A DNA stretch of 62,454 nucleotides from Deltaproteobacteria bacterium. GTDB lineage: Bacteria; Myxococcota_A; UBA796; SXON01. Under the pieces are notes generated by a model. The model ran no database searches, had not been told where the DNA came from, and worked only from the letters and a program-made list of their open reading frames with translations. The translations under genes were made by a program, and so were the position numbers. Where the stretch lies: the NCBI GenBank assembly GCA_947486185.1, contig CANKTH010000016.1:1-62454 (forward strand), read 5' to 3'. Shown piece by piece: positions 46,002-55,138 of this stretch (positions are counted from its first letter, which is position 1; each line of letters opens with the position of its first letter).

Positions 46002-46538
46002 CTAGTCCACATCTGACGGATCAGCCGCCGCAACGACGTCGACGCTCGAAGCGGCCACGCGCCCCTCTCCGTCTGTGGCGCTGAGCGTGAGCCGCAGCTC
46101 GCGCCCTACCAGCACCTCCGGCGTGTCCGCTTCACCCACGGCGAGGGCGCTGACGTCGAGTATCCCGAGCAGGTTCCAGTAACTCCCCTGACAATCCGAC
46201 CAATTGGCCAGCATCACGTTGAGGAGGCTGGTGGAGACCCGGGTCAGGTCAGGTAAGACGTCTATCGTGTAGTCCAATCGAACAATCGTGTCCGTGTTGT
46301 GGACGACGGCGCTCGCCAACACATGCCACCCGCCCTGCGGTCCGTGGACCAACACCACCTCCTGGCCCGGATTGAGAGGCACGAAGAGCTCATTGCCATC
46401 GCCAATGTCCAGAGAAGGCGCCTCACAATCACAGACGGGGGTAGCCGTGGGATCACAGACCGCCGCGGGATCGGAGTCCTTGCCGGACCCCGGGCCGATA
46501 CACCCCATCACCAGGACAAGCGCTACCATGAGCCTCAT
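46002..46538 (-). CDS. lipoprotein of unknown function
   Basis: A 178-residue predicted lipoprotein. The signal peptide ends in VLVMGC and the mature protein starts with a Gly/Ser/Asp linker and a CDCEAP motif. The remaining part is beta-rich, with VVLVHGPQGGWHVL and RLDYTIDVLP. The family was not recognised. The ATG at 46538 has a better distance to GGAG than the one two codons upstream. It lies 46 bases after the cyclase gene and could be part of the same transcript. Confidence 0.55.
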   Translation of the reverse strand: MRLMVALVLVMGCIGPGSGKDSDPAAVCDPTATPVCDCEAPSLDIGDGNELFVPLNPGQEVVLVHGPQGGWHVLASAVVHNTDTIVRLDYTIDVLPDLTRVSTSLLNVMLANWSDCQGSYWNLLGILDVSALAVGEADTPEVLVGRELRLTLSATDGEGRVAASSVDVVAAADPSDVD

Positions 46539-46590
46539 ATACATCGGCTCCGCGCTCCCCGCCGGCCGGTGTTGGCCTTCCGGCGACGCC

Positions 46591-48075
46591 TCACGCCACC
46601 GAGTAGACGTCCACCTCCTGCACCCGTCCCTTCACGCGATGCTCCCCGCGCGGGACCAGCAGCGCCCGGAGCTCGGCGGGCAGCTCTCGAAGGCAGCTTC
46701 CCGACACGAGGATAGAGGTTCCAAGTTCTTTGTTCAGCGTTTCGAGTCGCGCCGCGACGTTCACGGTGTCGCCGATCACCCCGTATTTCATCCGGTCGCG
46801 CGCCCCGACGGTCCCCGCCACCACGAGACCGGTATGTAGCCCGATGCGGGCGCGGAGGGTCTCGACACCCCGCGACTTCCAGGCCTCTGCCCTGCCTGAT
46901 CTCTCCCATTCGTCGTTGAGCGCCCGTAGACGGCTCTGCATCCCCAGGGCCGCGCGCATCGCCGCTCCCGCGTGACCCGGGAGCGTCGCGGGGGCGCCAA
47001 ACACCGCGAGGATGCCGTCACCCGTGTACTCCAGCACGCAGCCATGCTCCGCCTCCACGCAGCCGTGCATCGCCTCGAGATACTCGTTCAGCAACGCGAC
47101 GATCTGCTGCGGAGGCAAGGTCTCCGAGACCGTGGAGTAGGACACCAGGTCGGAGAACAGTACCGTCACGTCCCGCTGCTCGGGCGGGATCTCCCCGCGT
47201 TGCTCCAATAGTTTCCTCGCAACGTCCCGGCTCACGAAACGCCCGAACAGGGCGCGGATCTTCTCACGGTCTTCCAGGCCGGCGGCCATCTCGTCAAAAT
47301 GCCGGCTCAACACCCCGAGCTCGTCCAGCCGCTCGCTACGCACCCGCGCCGCAAACCGACCCGCCGCGACCTCGCCGGCTGCCCGAACCACGGCCGCCAA
47401 AGGGCCACGAAGCGCGCGCCCCAAGACCACCGTCAACAGCCCGAGCAGCGCAAGACCGCCTCCGAACGCAACGAGCGCAAAGCGCAGCACCTCGTCCTGG
47501 ATCGCGGCCACCCGCGCGGCGCTCACGTCGACCCCGACCAGACCCACGTTCGTTCCGGCGGCCGACCGGATCGGCGCGTAACCCGAGAGGGTCAGTCCGC
47601 TGGTATCGGCATAGAGCCGGCTCTCTACCGCCGGTTGTTCCAGGCCCATCAGCAGCACGGGCAACGCCCGCGCATCATAGCGGGTGCCCGCGGGGTCACT
47701 TCCACCGGGGGAGTGTTCCGCGGCGATGATCAGGAACCCGGGTTCCGGGTCCCGAAGCATGATGTAGATACTTACGATTTCGGGATCCCCATCGACGCTG
47801 CGCTCCAAGAGCGACACGAGCTCAGGATCCCCGACGGTGACCGGTTGGTGGGACAGCGCCGCCGCCAGGCTTACCGTTCGTGCGAGGAGCCGCGCCTGAA
47901 GCCCCTCCAGCGCCTGTTCCGCTCCCCGCTGGTAGAACACCATTGAAAGCAGAAGGAGAACCACGAAGAACACAACTCCGTAGAGCAGCGAGACCCGTAC
48001 ATGGACACGCCGCCACACGGGCACCCGGACGAGCGGCTCGCCCGCCGCCTCGACAGACCGAGGCTCTTCGCTCAC
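46591..48075 (-). CDS. membrane class III nucleotide cyclase, predicted guanylate cyclase
   Basis: A 494-residue protein. Order: membrane helix (about 27-47), periplasmic sensor (about 50-195), second helix (about 199-220), HAMP, then the cyclase domain (about 295-494). The two metal Asp are D309 (FSD) and D353 (TGD), with N439 and R443 in NVAAR, so the site is complete. The residue that is Lys in adenylate cyclases is Glu here (E349, LEYTGD) and the usual Thr/Asp is Gly (G432, YGVIGD). Glu/Gly is the pattern reported for the cyanobacterial guanylate cyclase Cya2, so cGMP is predicted. It overlaps the preceding PP2C-cNMP gene by ATGA. Confidence 0.85.
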   Translation of the reverse strand: MSEEPRSVEAAGEPLVRVPVWRRVHVRVSLLYGVVFFVVLLLLSMVFYQRGAEQALEGLQARLLARTVSLAAALSHQPVTVGDPELVSLLERSVDGDPEIVSIYIMLRDPEPGFLIIAAEHSPGGSDPAGTRYDARALPVLLMGLEQPAVESRLYADTSGLTLSGYAPIRSAAGTNVGLVGVDVSAARVAAIQDEVLRFALVAFGGGLALLGLLTVVLGRALRGPLAAVVRAAGEVAAGRFAARVRSERLDELGVLSRHFDEMAAGLEDREKIRALFGRFVSRDVARKLLEQRGEIPPEQRDVTVLFSDLVSYSTVSETLPPQQIVALLNEYLEAMHGCVEAEHGCVLEYTGDGILAVFGAPATLPGHAGAAMRAALGMQSRLRALNDEWERSGRAEAWKSRGVETLRARIGLHTGLVVAGTVGARDRMKYGVIGDTVNVAARLETLNKELGTSILVSGSCLRELPAELRALLVPRGEHRVKGRVQEVDVYSVA

Positions 48076-49412
48076 TCTCGCCGAGGCAACGCCGCAGGGT
48101 CAGGCGGGGCGGGCGGGTCAAGGAACATGCTCGGGAAGGGCATCTCGGTCACGGTGCGCTCGAGGTCTTCCGGAAGATCGGTAGGATCGGGCGGTCGAAA
48201 TTGGCCCTTCTCGGAATCCGCGAGGCGCTCGGTGAGATCCCGGAGGCGGTCGCCGATCTGGTCGAGCAGGAGCATCGCCAGCCGCACCCCAAGATCAGGC
48301 CGAGACCGGATGAATTCGTGAAATCTGCGTCGCGACAGGCTGTAGAACGTAGCCGGCTCCACGACGGTCACGGTTGCCGAGCGTCGGGTCGGTCGCGCCA
48401 GACCCAGCTCGCCGAAATGTCCACCGCCGGTGATGTCGAGCAGGTGGAGGTGCTCGTGGGTGACCCGCACCCGCCCCTCGATGATGAGGAAGAGCTCGTC
48501 TGCGTCGTCGTCCTCGCTGGCCATCACGGCACCTGCCGCGTAGCTACGCCGCTCCAGATAGGGGGCGATGAGCGAACGTTCGGCGTCTGAGAAGCCCTTC
48601 ATCAGGAAGGTCTCCTTGAGGACCTGCGCGACCTGCCGCACCTCCTGGGGATCCAGCTCCACCCCCACCCGCAGCAGCACGAGGCTGACGTTGTCAGGGC
48701 CTTTCGCGTCACGCGCGGCGTGGATGAGCGAATCTGCAGCCAGCTCCAGCGGATTCTCCACGAGGATCTTCTGGATCTGCTCCTCGCTCAACGCGCGCGG
48801 CAAGCCGTCCGAGCACAAGAGGAGGATATCGTCGTCGGCCAGGGACACCTCGGCGATGTCCACCTCCGGCTGGGAGCCCACCCCGATCACCTGATACAGC
48901 TTGTCGCGATTCCCTTTCTGACGGAGGGCGTCGCTGGAGATCCGCCCGCGGCGATACTGGTACATCGCGACCGTGTGGTCGTCGGTGAGGAGCAGGAGCT
49001 CGTCGTCCCGGAAGAGGTACGCCCGGCAGTTGCCGACATGGGCGATGTAGGCCAGGTTTCCGACGACGGTCGCGGCGAGGAGCGTTGTCGCCATGCGGGG
49101 CTGTTTCTGGGCCTGCGCCGCGGCCTGAACCGCGTCATTACAGCGTTCAAAGACCGTCTCCATCGCGCGCGAGAGGGCCAGGCGATTCCGGCTGGATGGG
49201 TCCTGCTCCACCGCGTCAGCCAGCACGCGCAGCTCCGGAGCGATCGCAGACAAGTGTTCGGTGGCGATCTTCGCCGCGGCGTCGCCGATGCCCGCCCCAC
49301 CCATGCCGTCTGCCACCGCGAACAGCGGCACTTCCGCACGTTCAAGCACCACGTCTTCGTTCACAGCACGCGGCCCGGCGTCCGTACGGGTAAAGACCTG
49401 CTTGATCTCCAT
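48072..49412 (-). CDS. PP2C phosphatase fused to a cyclic-nucleotide-binding domain
   Basis: A 446-residue cytoplasmic protein. Residues 1-250 are a PP2C Ser/Thr phosphatase with all metal Asp: N18-E-D20, D35 (ADGMGG), D202 (SDG) and D240 (GPDN). Residues about 265-385 are a cyclic-nucleotide-binding domain with FGEL (333-336) and R344-S-A-T in its phosphate cassette. The Ser after the Arg is the place where PKA has Ala and cGMP-selective PKG has Thr, so cGMP preference is plausible. A Pro-rich tail follows. It overlaps the cyclase gene by ATGA, so the cyclase product probably controls the phosphatase. Confidence 0.85.
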   Translation of the reverse strand: MEIKQVFTRTDAGPRAVNEDVVLERAEVPLFAVADGMGGAGIGDAAAKIATEHLSAIAPELRVLADAVEQDPSSRNRLALSRAMETVFERCNDAVQAAAQAQKQPRMATTLLAATVVGNLAYIAHVGNCRAYLFRDDELLLLTDDHTVAMYQYRRGRISSDALRQKGNRDKLYQVIGVGSQPEVDIAEVSLADDDILLLCSDGLPRALSEEQIQKILVENPLELAADSLIHAARDAKGPDNVSLVLLRVGVELDPQEVRQVAQVLKETFLMKGFSDAERSLIAPYLERRSYAAGAVMASEDDDADELFLIIEGRVRVTHEHLHLLDITGGGHFGELGLARPTRRSATVTVVEPATFYSLSRRRFHEFIRSRPDLGVRLAMLLLDQIGDRLRDLTERLADSEKGQFRPPDPTDLPEDLERTVTEMPFPSMFLDPPAPPDPAALPRRE

Positions 49413-49526
49413 CGGGTTCCCCTACAAAGCCCTTATCCGACGGTCTACGCTCCCGCCTGTCCCAACCCTCCGCGGCGGCGGGTTTCGCCGACACACCCGT
49501 TGCAGCGCGTCCTCCGTCCCCTCGGC

Positions 49527-52500
49527 TCACACTCCGCCGGCATCCACGTTGGGCCGCCAGCGGGCAAAGGTGGCGTAGACCAGGGGCACCACGACCAGCG
49601 TCAGGAAGGTGGAGCTCGCAAGGCCAAAAATCACGGTGATCGCCAGAGGTCGCTGGATCTCCTGGCCCTCGCCGAAGCCGAGCGCGAGCGGAGCCAGGCC
49701 GAGCACTGAGTTGAGCGCGGTGATCAGGATAGGCCGGAGTCGCTCAGCGGACGCCGCCCGCAACGCCTCGTCGAGCCCGAGCCCCTCCTCCCGGAGTCGG
49801 CCGATCGCGTCCACCAGCACGATCGCGTTGGCGACAACGACGCCGGCGAGCACGATCATCCCCAAAAACACCATCGCGTTGACCGCGCTGCCCGTGAACC
49901 AGAGACCGCCGCTCACGCCTACCAGCGCCAGCGGCACCGAGAACATGATGACCAGGGGATCCCTCAGACTCTCAAAGGTGCTGGCCATGATGACGTACAC
50001 CAGGAAAATGGCCAGGCCAAGCGCCATCCACAGCGAGGACGTGGACCGCCGAACTTCGCGCTCCTGACCGGCCAGCTCCCATACGCTCTCAGGCGGCAGA
50101 ACGCTCCGCTCCAGCACCTGCCGCGCGGCGTCGGCCGCCGCGCCGAGGTTGAACCCCGCGAGGTTCGCCGAGATCACCACGGCACGCCGCTGGTCCACCC
50201 GCCGGATCTCGCTCGGGCCCTCGGACTCCACGAGGGTCGCGACGCTGTCGAGCCTCACCGGAGGCTGGAGCCGAGGATTCACGTTGATCGCACCAACTTC
50301 CCCGACCGACGCGCGGTCCTCGCCCGCGAGGCGAACGACTACGTCGATGCGCTCCTCCCCCTCCGCCATTCGGGTCGCCTCGCGCCCCTGCACCTTGTCC
50401 CGCACGGAGCGAGCCACCTCACCCACCGAGAGCCCGAGCCGGTGGATACGGTCACGGTCATAATGTATTTGAACCTCCGGATACCCAGAGGTGAGCGAGG
50501 AGCGCACATCCGACAGACCCGGGACGCTGCCGAGCGCCCGCTGCACCTCGCCGCCGGCGGCGCTCAACGCGGGGAGCTCCTGGGCAAACACGACCACTTC
50601 GAGCGGCGTGTGAAAAGAGAAGAGGGCTGGCAACCTGAAGTTCAGCTTCAGGCCAGCGAATCCAGTCACCTGATCACGGATGTCCTCCATCAGCGCCGCT
50701 TCGCGTGCCGCCAAATCGCCCCCCGGCGTCAGCTCCACCGACAGCCTCGCGGTGTTCTCGCCCTCGTCGGCCCGCGCGTCGCTCCCACGCTCGCTGCCCA
50801 CCACCGAGTAGACTCTCGCCACCTCCGGGAGCGCGGCGATCTCAATCTCCACCTGCCGCAACACGGCGTCGGTCTTCTCGAGCGGGGTCCCGACCGGCAA
50901 GGCGGCGTCAACCATGAACCGGCCCTGATGCACCTCGGGCAACAGCTCCGCCCCAAGGGTGGAGAACAGGAGCGCCGAGGCAACCAGGAGCAGGCTCGCC
51001 GAGCCCAACACCCAACGCGGCCGCCGTAACGAGGTGAGGAGCGTGCGGGCGAACACCGCCTCAAAACGAGCGTAGACAATGACGAACCGGTCCGCCAGGC
51101 CCACCGAGATCCGGTCGACGAACCGGAGGCCTACCCAAGATAGTCCCAACACCCCGCGCACAAACAGGGCGGAGAGCGCGCCGCCGATACGGGCGACAGC
51201 CACCAGGAAGAGGTGGGCGCCGAAACGGAGAACCGCGTAGGGCCAAAGGTAAAACCGCCGTTTCTGGCGGAGCTCGACGAGGGCGTCCCCGAACCGAGCA
51301 GCGACCACGTCACCAAGAGCCGGCGCGTCGCCCAACTGAAGTTCTCGCGCCGCGAGCATCGGGATGAACACCAGCGCCACAAGCAGCGAGGTCAAGAGCG
51401 AAAAAACAACAGTGATGGCAAGATCCCTGAAGATCTGCCCGGCGATGCCCTCCACGAAGACGATCGGGAAGAACACCGCGACCCCGGTGAGGACGGAGGC
51501 GAACACTGCGGTCGCCACCTCCGATGTACCCAGGATTGCCGCCTCACTTCGGCTCTTGCCGGCGTCGACGTGCCGCTGCACGTTCTCCAATACCACCGTG
51601 CCCGAGTCCACCACCATTGAAACGCCAAGCGCCAGACCGCCGAGGGACATGAGGTTGAGCGACACCCCGGTGACGCTCATCACGGCAAAGGTGAGCACGA
51701 GGCAGATGGGAATCGCCGTGGAGATCAGAAGTGTATTTCTCCAATCCCTCAAAAACGCGAAGGTGACCAGCACACACAGCACCCCACCCAGCACCGCATC
51801 CGACACCAGGTTGTCAAGCGCGGCCTCCACAAAACGGGCCTGGTCGTCGAGCACCGTCGCCTCGACCCCATCGGGGAGGCTCCAGGCGTCGAGCGCAGCC
51901 TTCACCCGCGAGGCCACCTGCACGATGTTGGCGTCCGCTTCTTTGAAGATGCGCAGCTCTACCGCCGACTCTCCGTTGAGCCGTGTGCTCACCTCGCGAT
52001 CCGCCGTAGTCTCCCGCACGGTCGCGACGTCCCCCAAACGCACCTGCTGCCCATCCGGGCGGCGGATCCCGAGCGCCTGGATCTCCCCAATGGAGCGCAA
52101 CTCCGACAAGGTCCGGATCAAATACTCGTTCTCACCCTCACGCACAACGCCGCCCGCGAGGTTGACGTTCTCCCCCGCCAGGGTGTCGGCGAGCTGAGTC
52201 AGCGTGACCCCGCGCGCCTCCAACCAGTCTTCCTTAGGTTCAACAACAACTCTTCTCTCGAGACCTCCTCGGACGGTCACGGCCGCGACCCCATCCACCG
52301 TCTCCAAGCCGCGTTTCACCTCTTTTTCGGCCAGCCGCCGTAGCTCCACCTCGGAGAGCGATCCCGACAGGGCGATCCTCAAGATCGGATCCAATGAAGG
52401 GTCGTACCGAAGCAAGAGCGGGCGCTCCGGTCCATCGTCAAAATAGACAAGTTGTACCTGCTCCCGCACCGACTGGCACGCCTCACCCATGTCGGTGTCC

Positions 52501-52790
52501 CAGGCGAACTCCAACACAACGTCGGAAACACCCGCCCGACTCCGGCTCTCGATCGCCACCAGGCCCTCAACCGTCGCGAGGACCTCTTCGAGAACGCGGC
52601 TCACCTGTGCCTCAACCTCTTCGGGCGCCGCACCAGGGTACACCGTCCGGACCGTGAGCGTCGGATAGGAGATGTCCGGCATCAAATCCAGGGGCAACCT
52701 TGCATAGCTCACAAGGCCGAAGACCATCGCCGCCAGCGTGATCATCGTCACCGCTACCGGATGCCCCACGATCCACCGATAGAAGCTCAT
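49527..52790 (-). CDS. RND-family efflux pump, inner membrane subunit
   Basis: A 1087-residue transporter of the AcrB/HAE type. The first helix and porter domain (VTMITLAAMVFGLVSYARLPLDLMPD), the second helix block with VDSGTVVLENVQRH, and the repeated second half (ANAIVLVDAI) are present. The proton-relay Asp pair is reduced to one Asp in VDSGTVV. Between the two halves is an extra stretch of about 100 residues with amphipathic segments. No membrane-fusion or outer-membrane factor gene is adjacent, so partners must be elsewhere. Substrate unknown. Confidence 0.87.
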   Translation of the reverse strand: MSFYRWIVGHPVAVTMITLAAMVFGLVSYARLPLDLMPDISYPTLTVRTVYPGAAPEEVEAQVSRVLEEVLATVEGLVAIESRSRAGVSDVVLEFAWDTDMGEACQSVREQVQLVYFDDGPERPLLLRYDPSLDPILRIALSGSLSEVELRRLAEKEVKRGLETVDGVAAVTVRGGLERRVVVEPKEDWLEARGVTLTQLADTLAGENVNLAGGVVREGENEYLIRTLSELRSIGEIQALGIRRPDGQQVRLGDVATVRETTADREVSTRLNGESAVELRIFKEADANIVQVASRVKAALDAWSLPDGVEATVLDDQARFVEAALDNLVSDAVLGGVLCVLVTFAFLRDWRNTLLISTAIPICLVLTFAVMSVTGVSLNLMSLGGLALGVSMVVDSGTVVLENVQRHVDAGKSRSEAAILGTSEVATAVFASVLTGVAVFFPIVFVEGIAGQIFRDLAITVVFSLLTSLLVALVFIPMLAARELQLGDAPALGDVVAARFGDALVELRQKRRFYLWPYAVLRFGAHLFLVAVARIGGALSALFVRGVLGLSWVGLRFVDRISVGLADRFVIVYARFEAVFARTLLTSLRRPRWVLGSASLLLVASALLFSTLGAELLPEVHQGRFMVDAALPVGTPLEKTDAVLRQVEIEIAALPEVARVYSVVGSERGSDARADEGENTARLSVELTPGGDLAAREAALMEDIRDQVTGFAGLKLNFRLPALFSFHTPLEVVVFAQELPALSAAGGEVQRALGSVPGLSDVRSSLTSGYPEVQIHYDRDRIHRLGLSVGEVARSVRDKVQGREATRMAEGEERIDVVVRLAGEDRASVGEVGAINVNPRLQPPVRLDSVATLVESEGPSEIRRVDQRRAVVISANLAGFNLGAAADAARQVLERSVLPPESVWELAGQEREVRRSTSSLWMALGLAIFLVYVIMASTFESLRDPLVIMFSVPLALVGVSGGLWFTGSAVNAMVFLGMIVLAGVVVANAIVLVDAIGRLREEGLGLDEALRAASAERLRPILITALNSVLGLAPLALGFGEGQEIQRPLAITVIFGLASSTFLTLVVVPLVYATFARWRPNVDAGGV

Positions 52791-52927
52791 CCCGGCGTGC
52801 CCTGCCGGCGCGCGGCCTGAGGCCCCATGACGCTCGTTCGGGCAGGACGCGGGAACAACAGGACCTCCAAGAACCGCGCGTCTAACCGGCCTGCGTATCG
52901 GCAGGATAGAGGTGTGTAGGAGAATCG

Positions 52928-53716
52928 ATGCGACTCCACGAACGTCCGTTTCTTTTTATCGGGATGGTCCACCTCGCCGCGCTGCCGAACGGGCCGCGGC
53001 CCTCGGCCGGCTTTCACACCGTGGCGGACGCCGCGATGCGCGACGCCATGACCCTGATGGAGAACGGCGCCGACGGGGTGATCCTGGAGAACTTCGGCGA
53101 CGCCCCGTTCACCGGCGGTCCGGTAGCGCCCCACGTTTTGGCCTTCGTCGCCGTGCTGGCGGCGAAGATCCGCGACGAGCACCCGGCAGCGATGATCGGC
53201 ATCAACCTCCTCCGAAACGACGCCCGCGGAGCTATGGGTGCCGCGGCGGCGGCAAATGCCGACTTTATAAGGGTAAATGTGCATTGTGGCGCGATGCTCA
53301 CCGATCAGGGGTTGCTCACCGGAGAGGCGCATGCCACCCTGAGCTACCGCCAGAACCTCGGCGCGCCCATCGGGATCGCGGCAGACATCCTCGTTAAACA
53401 CGCGGTCCCGCTGGCTCCCCAGCCGATCGCCGAACTCGCGGCGGATACCTGGCGACGCGGCGGTGCCGACGTCCTGATCGTGACCGGGAGCGGCACCGGG
53501 AAAGAGGCTGATGCAAACCGAGTTGACGCGGTTCGGGACGCGGTGCCCGAGGCGCGCATCTGGGTGGGCAGCGGCGTGCAACCCCACAATGCCGCGATGT
53601 GGCGGCGAAAGGTGGACGGCATGATCGTCGGCACCAGTCTCCATCAGCACGGCCACATCCACGCCCCGATCGACCCGGCGCGCGTGCGCCAGCTCACCAG
53701 TGCGCTCGCCGGCTGA
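52928..53716 (+). CDS. BtpA-family protein
   Basis: A 262-residue TIM-barrel protein of the BtpA/SgcQ family, with GMVHLAALPNGPR at the start and VILENFGDAPFTGG, ADFIRVNVHCGA and GVQPHNA blocks. BtpA proteins are known from photosystem I assembly in cyanobacteria, but in other bacteria their role is unknown. It diverges from the RND pump across a 137-bp gap that has an inverted repeat, CCTGC-GTATCG-GCAGG (52890-52905). Confidence 0.8.
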   Translation: MRLHERPFLFIGMVHLAALPNGPRPSAGFHTVADAAMRDAMTLMENGADGVILENFGDAPFTGGPVAPHVLAFVAVLAAKIRDEHPAAMIGINLLRNDARGAMGAAAAANADFIRVNVHCGAMLTDQGLLTGEAHATLSYRQNLGAPIGIAADILVKHAVPLAPQPIAELAADTWRRGGADVLIVTGSGTGKEADANRVDAVRDAVPEARIWVGSGVQPHNAAMWRRKVDGMIVGTSLHQHGHIHAPIDPARVRQLTSALAG

Positions 53717-53743
53717 GGCGGCCCCGATCCACGAGGGAGCGCC

Positions 53744-54805
53744 TCAGGCGACCAGCGGGTCGGAGCCCGTCACGACCTCGGTGTAGTCGTCGATCCCGTC
53801 CCCATCGGTGTCTGCAACGTTGGGGTCGGTGCCGTAGATGGCCTCGTACACGTAGTACAGGCCGTCCCCGTCGTCGTCGACGCCCTGGCTCGCATCGGCG
53901 GGATCGCTCCCGTACACCGCCTCACTGTAATCGTCCCAACCGTCACCGTCGGTGTCGTAGATATCGGGATCGCTCCCGTACATCCCTTCGTATACGTAGT
54001 ACAGGCCGTCACCGTCGTCGTCCGGCGTGAACGAGCGCCATCCCGGATTGCTGCCGTAGACGACCTCGTCATAGTCAGTCCAGCCGTCACCGTCGCTGTC
54101 GGGATCGTTCGGGTCGGTCCCGTAATACTCTTCGTAGATCAGGTAAAGGCCGTCCCCGTCGTCGTCGCAGCCTTCGCTCGCATCCGCGGGATCGCTCCCG
54201 TACACGGCCTCGCTGTAATCATCCCAACCGTCGCCGTCGGTGTCGTAAAGATCAGGATCGCTGCCGTACATCCCCTCGTAGACGTAGTACAGACCGTCGC
54301 CGTCGTCGTCGCAGCCTTGGCTCGGATCCGCGGGATCGCTCCCGTACACGGCCTCGTCGTAATCGTTCCAACCGTCGCCGTCGGTGTCGTACAGAGCGGG
54401 GTCGCTGCCGTACATGCCCTCGTAGATGTAGTATAGGCCGTCACCGTCGTCGTCAACGCCCTGCGCGGCGTCCAAGGGGTCGCTCCCGTACACAACCTCG
54501 TCGTAGTCGTTCCAGCCATCCCTATCGGTGTCGGCGACGTTGGGGCGCGTGCCGTAGCTCAGCTCGTAGACACGGTAGAGGCCGTCCCCGTCGTCGTCCG
54601 GGGTCCGTCGGGGATTCCGAGGGAAACCTGCGTAGACGACCTCATCATAGTCACTCCAACCGTCACGGTCCGTGTCCGCGCGGTTGGGGTCGGTGCGGAT
54701 GGCGATCTCCTGGGCGTTGGTCAGGCCATCGCCGTCATTGTCATCAGCCGGGCCCGCCCAGGCCACACCGGGCACCCACAACGCCAAAAACCAGAACCGG
54801 CTCAT
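53744..54805 (-). CDS. exported protein with 48-residue calcium-type repeats
   Basis: A 353-residue protein. A signal peptide ([13 protein letters not shown]) is followed by six full and one partial 48-residue repeats, each with [12 protein letters not shown] and [12 protein letters not shown] loops, the pattern of thrombospondin type 3 or dockerin-like calcium sites, about twelve in total. The repeats are nearly identical in parts, so they likely expanded recently. Starting at 54805 makes the signal peptide begin at the N-terminus; the frame extends eight codons upstream. It may bind calcium on the cell surface. Confidence 0.8.
   Translation of the reverse strand: MSRFWFLALWVPGVAWAGPADDNDGDGLTNAQEIAIRTDPNRADTDRDGWSDYDEVVYAGFPRNPRRTPDDDGDGLYRVYELSYGTRPNVADTDRDGWNDYDEVVYGSDPLDAAQGVDDDGDGLYYIYEGMYGSDPALYDTDGDGWNDYDEAVYGSDPADPSQGCDDDGDGLYYVYEGMYGSDPDLYDTDGDGWDDYSEAVYGSDPADASEGCDDDGDGLYLIYEEYYGTDPNDPDSDGDGWTDYDEVVYGSNPGWRSFTPDDDGDGLYYVYEGMYGSDPDIYDTDGDGWDDYSEAVYGSDPADASQGVDDDGDGLYYVYEAIYGTDPNVADTDGDGIDDYTEVVTGSDPLVA
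53822..54685 (-). repeat. six tandem 144-bp repeats inside the calcium-type gene
   Basis: Six in-frame units of 144 bp (48 codons) encode the DGDG loop pairs. Units 3, 4 and 6 are the most alike. The pattern explains any repeat signal seen here; it is not a CRISPR array. Confidence 0.85.
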
Positions 54806-55138
54806 CTTCGCTCCGGAGATCTCCGACATCCTAACAGAAGCCCACGCGCTATGGGCGCCGCTCCCAACGCCGTGCGATTTGCCACACTCGGGTGGGTTTG
54901 TTCGCCCACATCAATCGCCGGGAGACCTCGCCAGCGAGAAGTCCTGGGAATCGCCCAAGCGCCCTCGACACGGCTTGTGGTGGATAGCGGGCGCCTGATC
55001 GGCGCCGCCTCCCGAAGCCGGCCCGCCAGGCCGCGGCCCGTGCCCACCCGACCGAACCGGGCGCTCAGACACTCCGACGCCGTGTTAGCCACCGGGCGCG
55101 CCGCCGGTGGAGGTCCACCGTCAATCCCGGAGCTCACG
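54806..55138. promoter_or_regulatory. divergent gap between the calcium-repeat gene and acnB
   Basis: A 333-bp gap with no gene. Nine bases ahead of the 54805 ATG lies a perfect 12-base palindrome, CGGAGATCTCCG (54814-54825). Near acnB there is CCACCGG (55089-55095) with CCGGTGG (55104-55110), and GGAG six bases before the ATG is its ribosome site. No clear -35/-10 pair was seen. Confidence 0.45.

Noticed and set aside
49413..49526. Gap between the phosphatase gene and the RND gene
   Set aside because: Examined for an RNA or small gene; no convincing hairpin, promoter or frame was seen.
53822..54685. Regular repeats suggestive of CRISPR
   Set aside because: The units are 144 bp, in frame and encode calcium-type loops; no short direct repeats with unique spacers.
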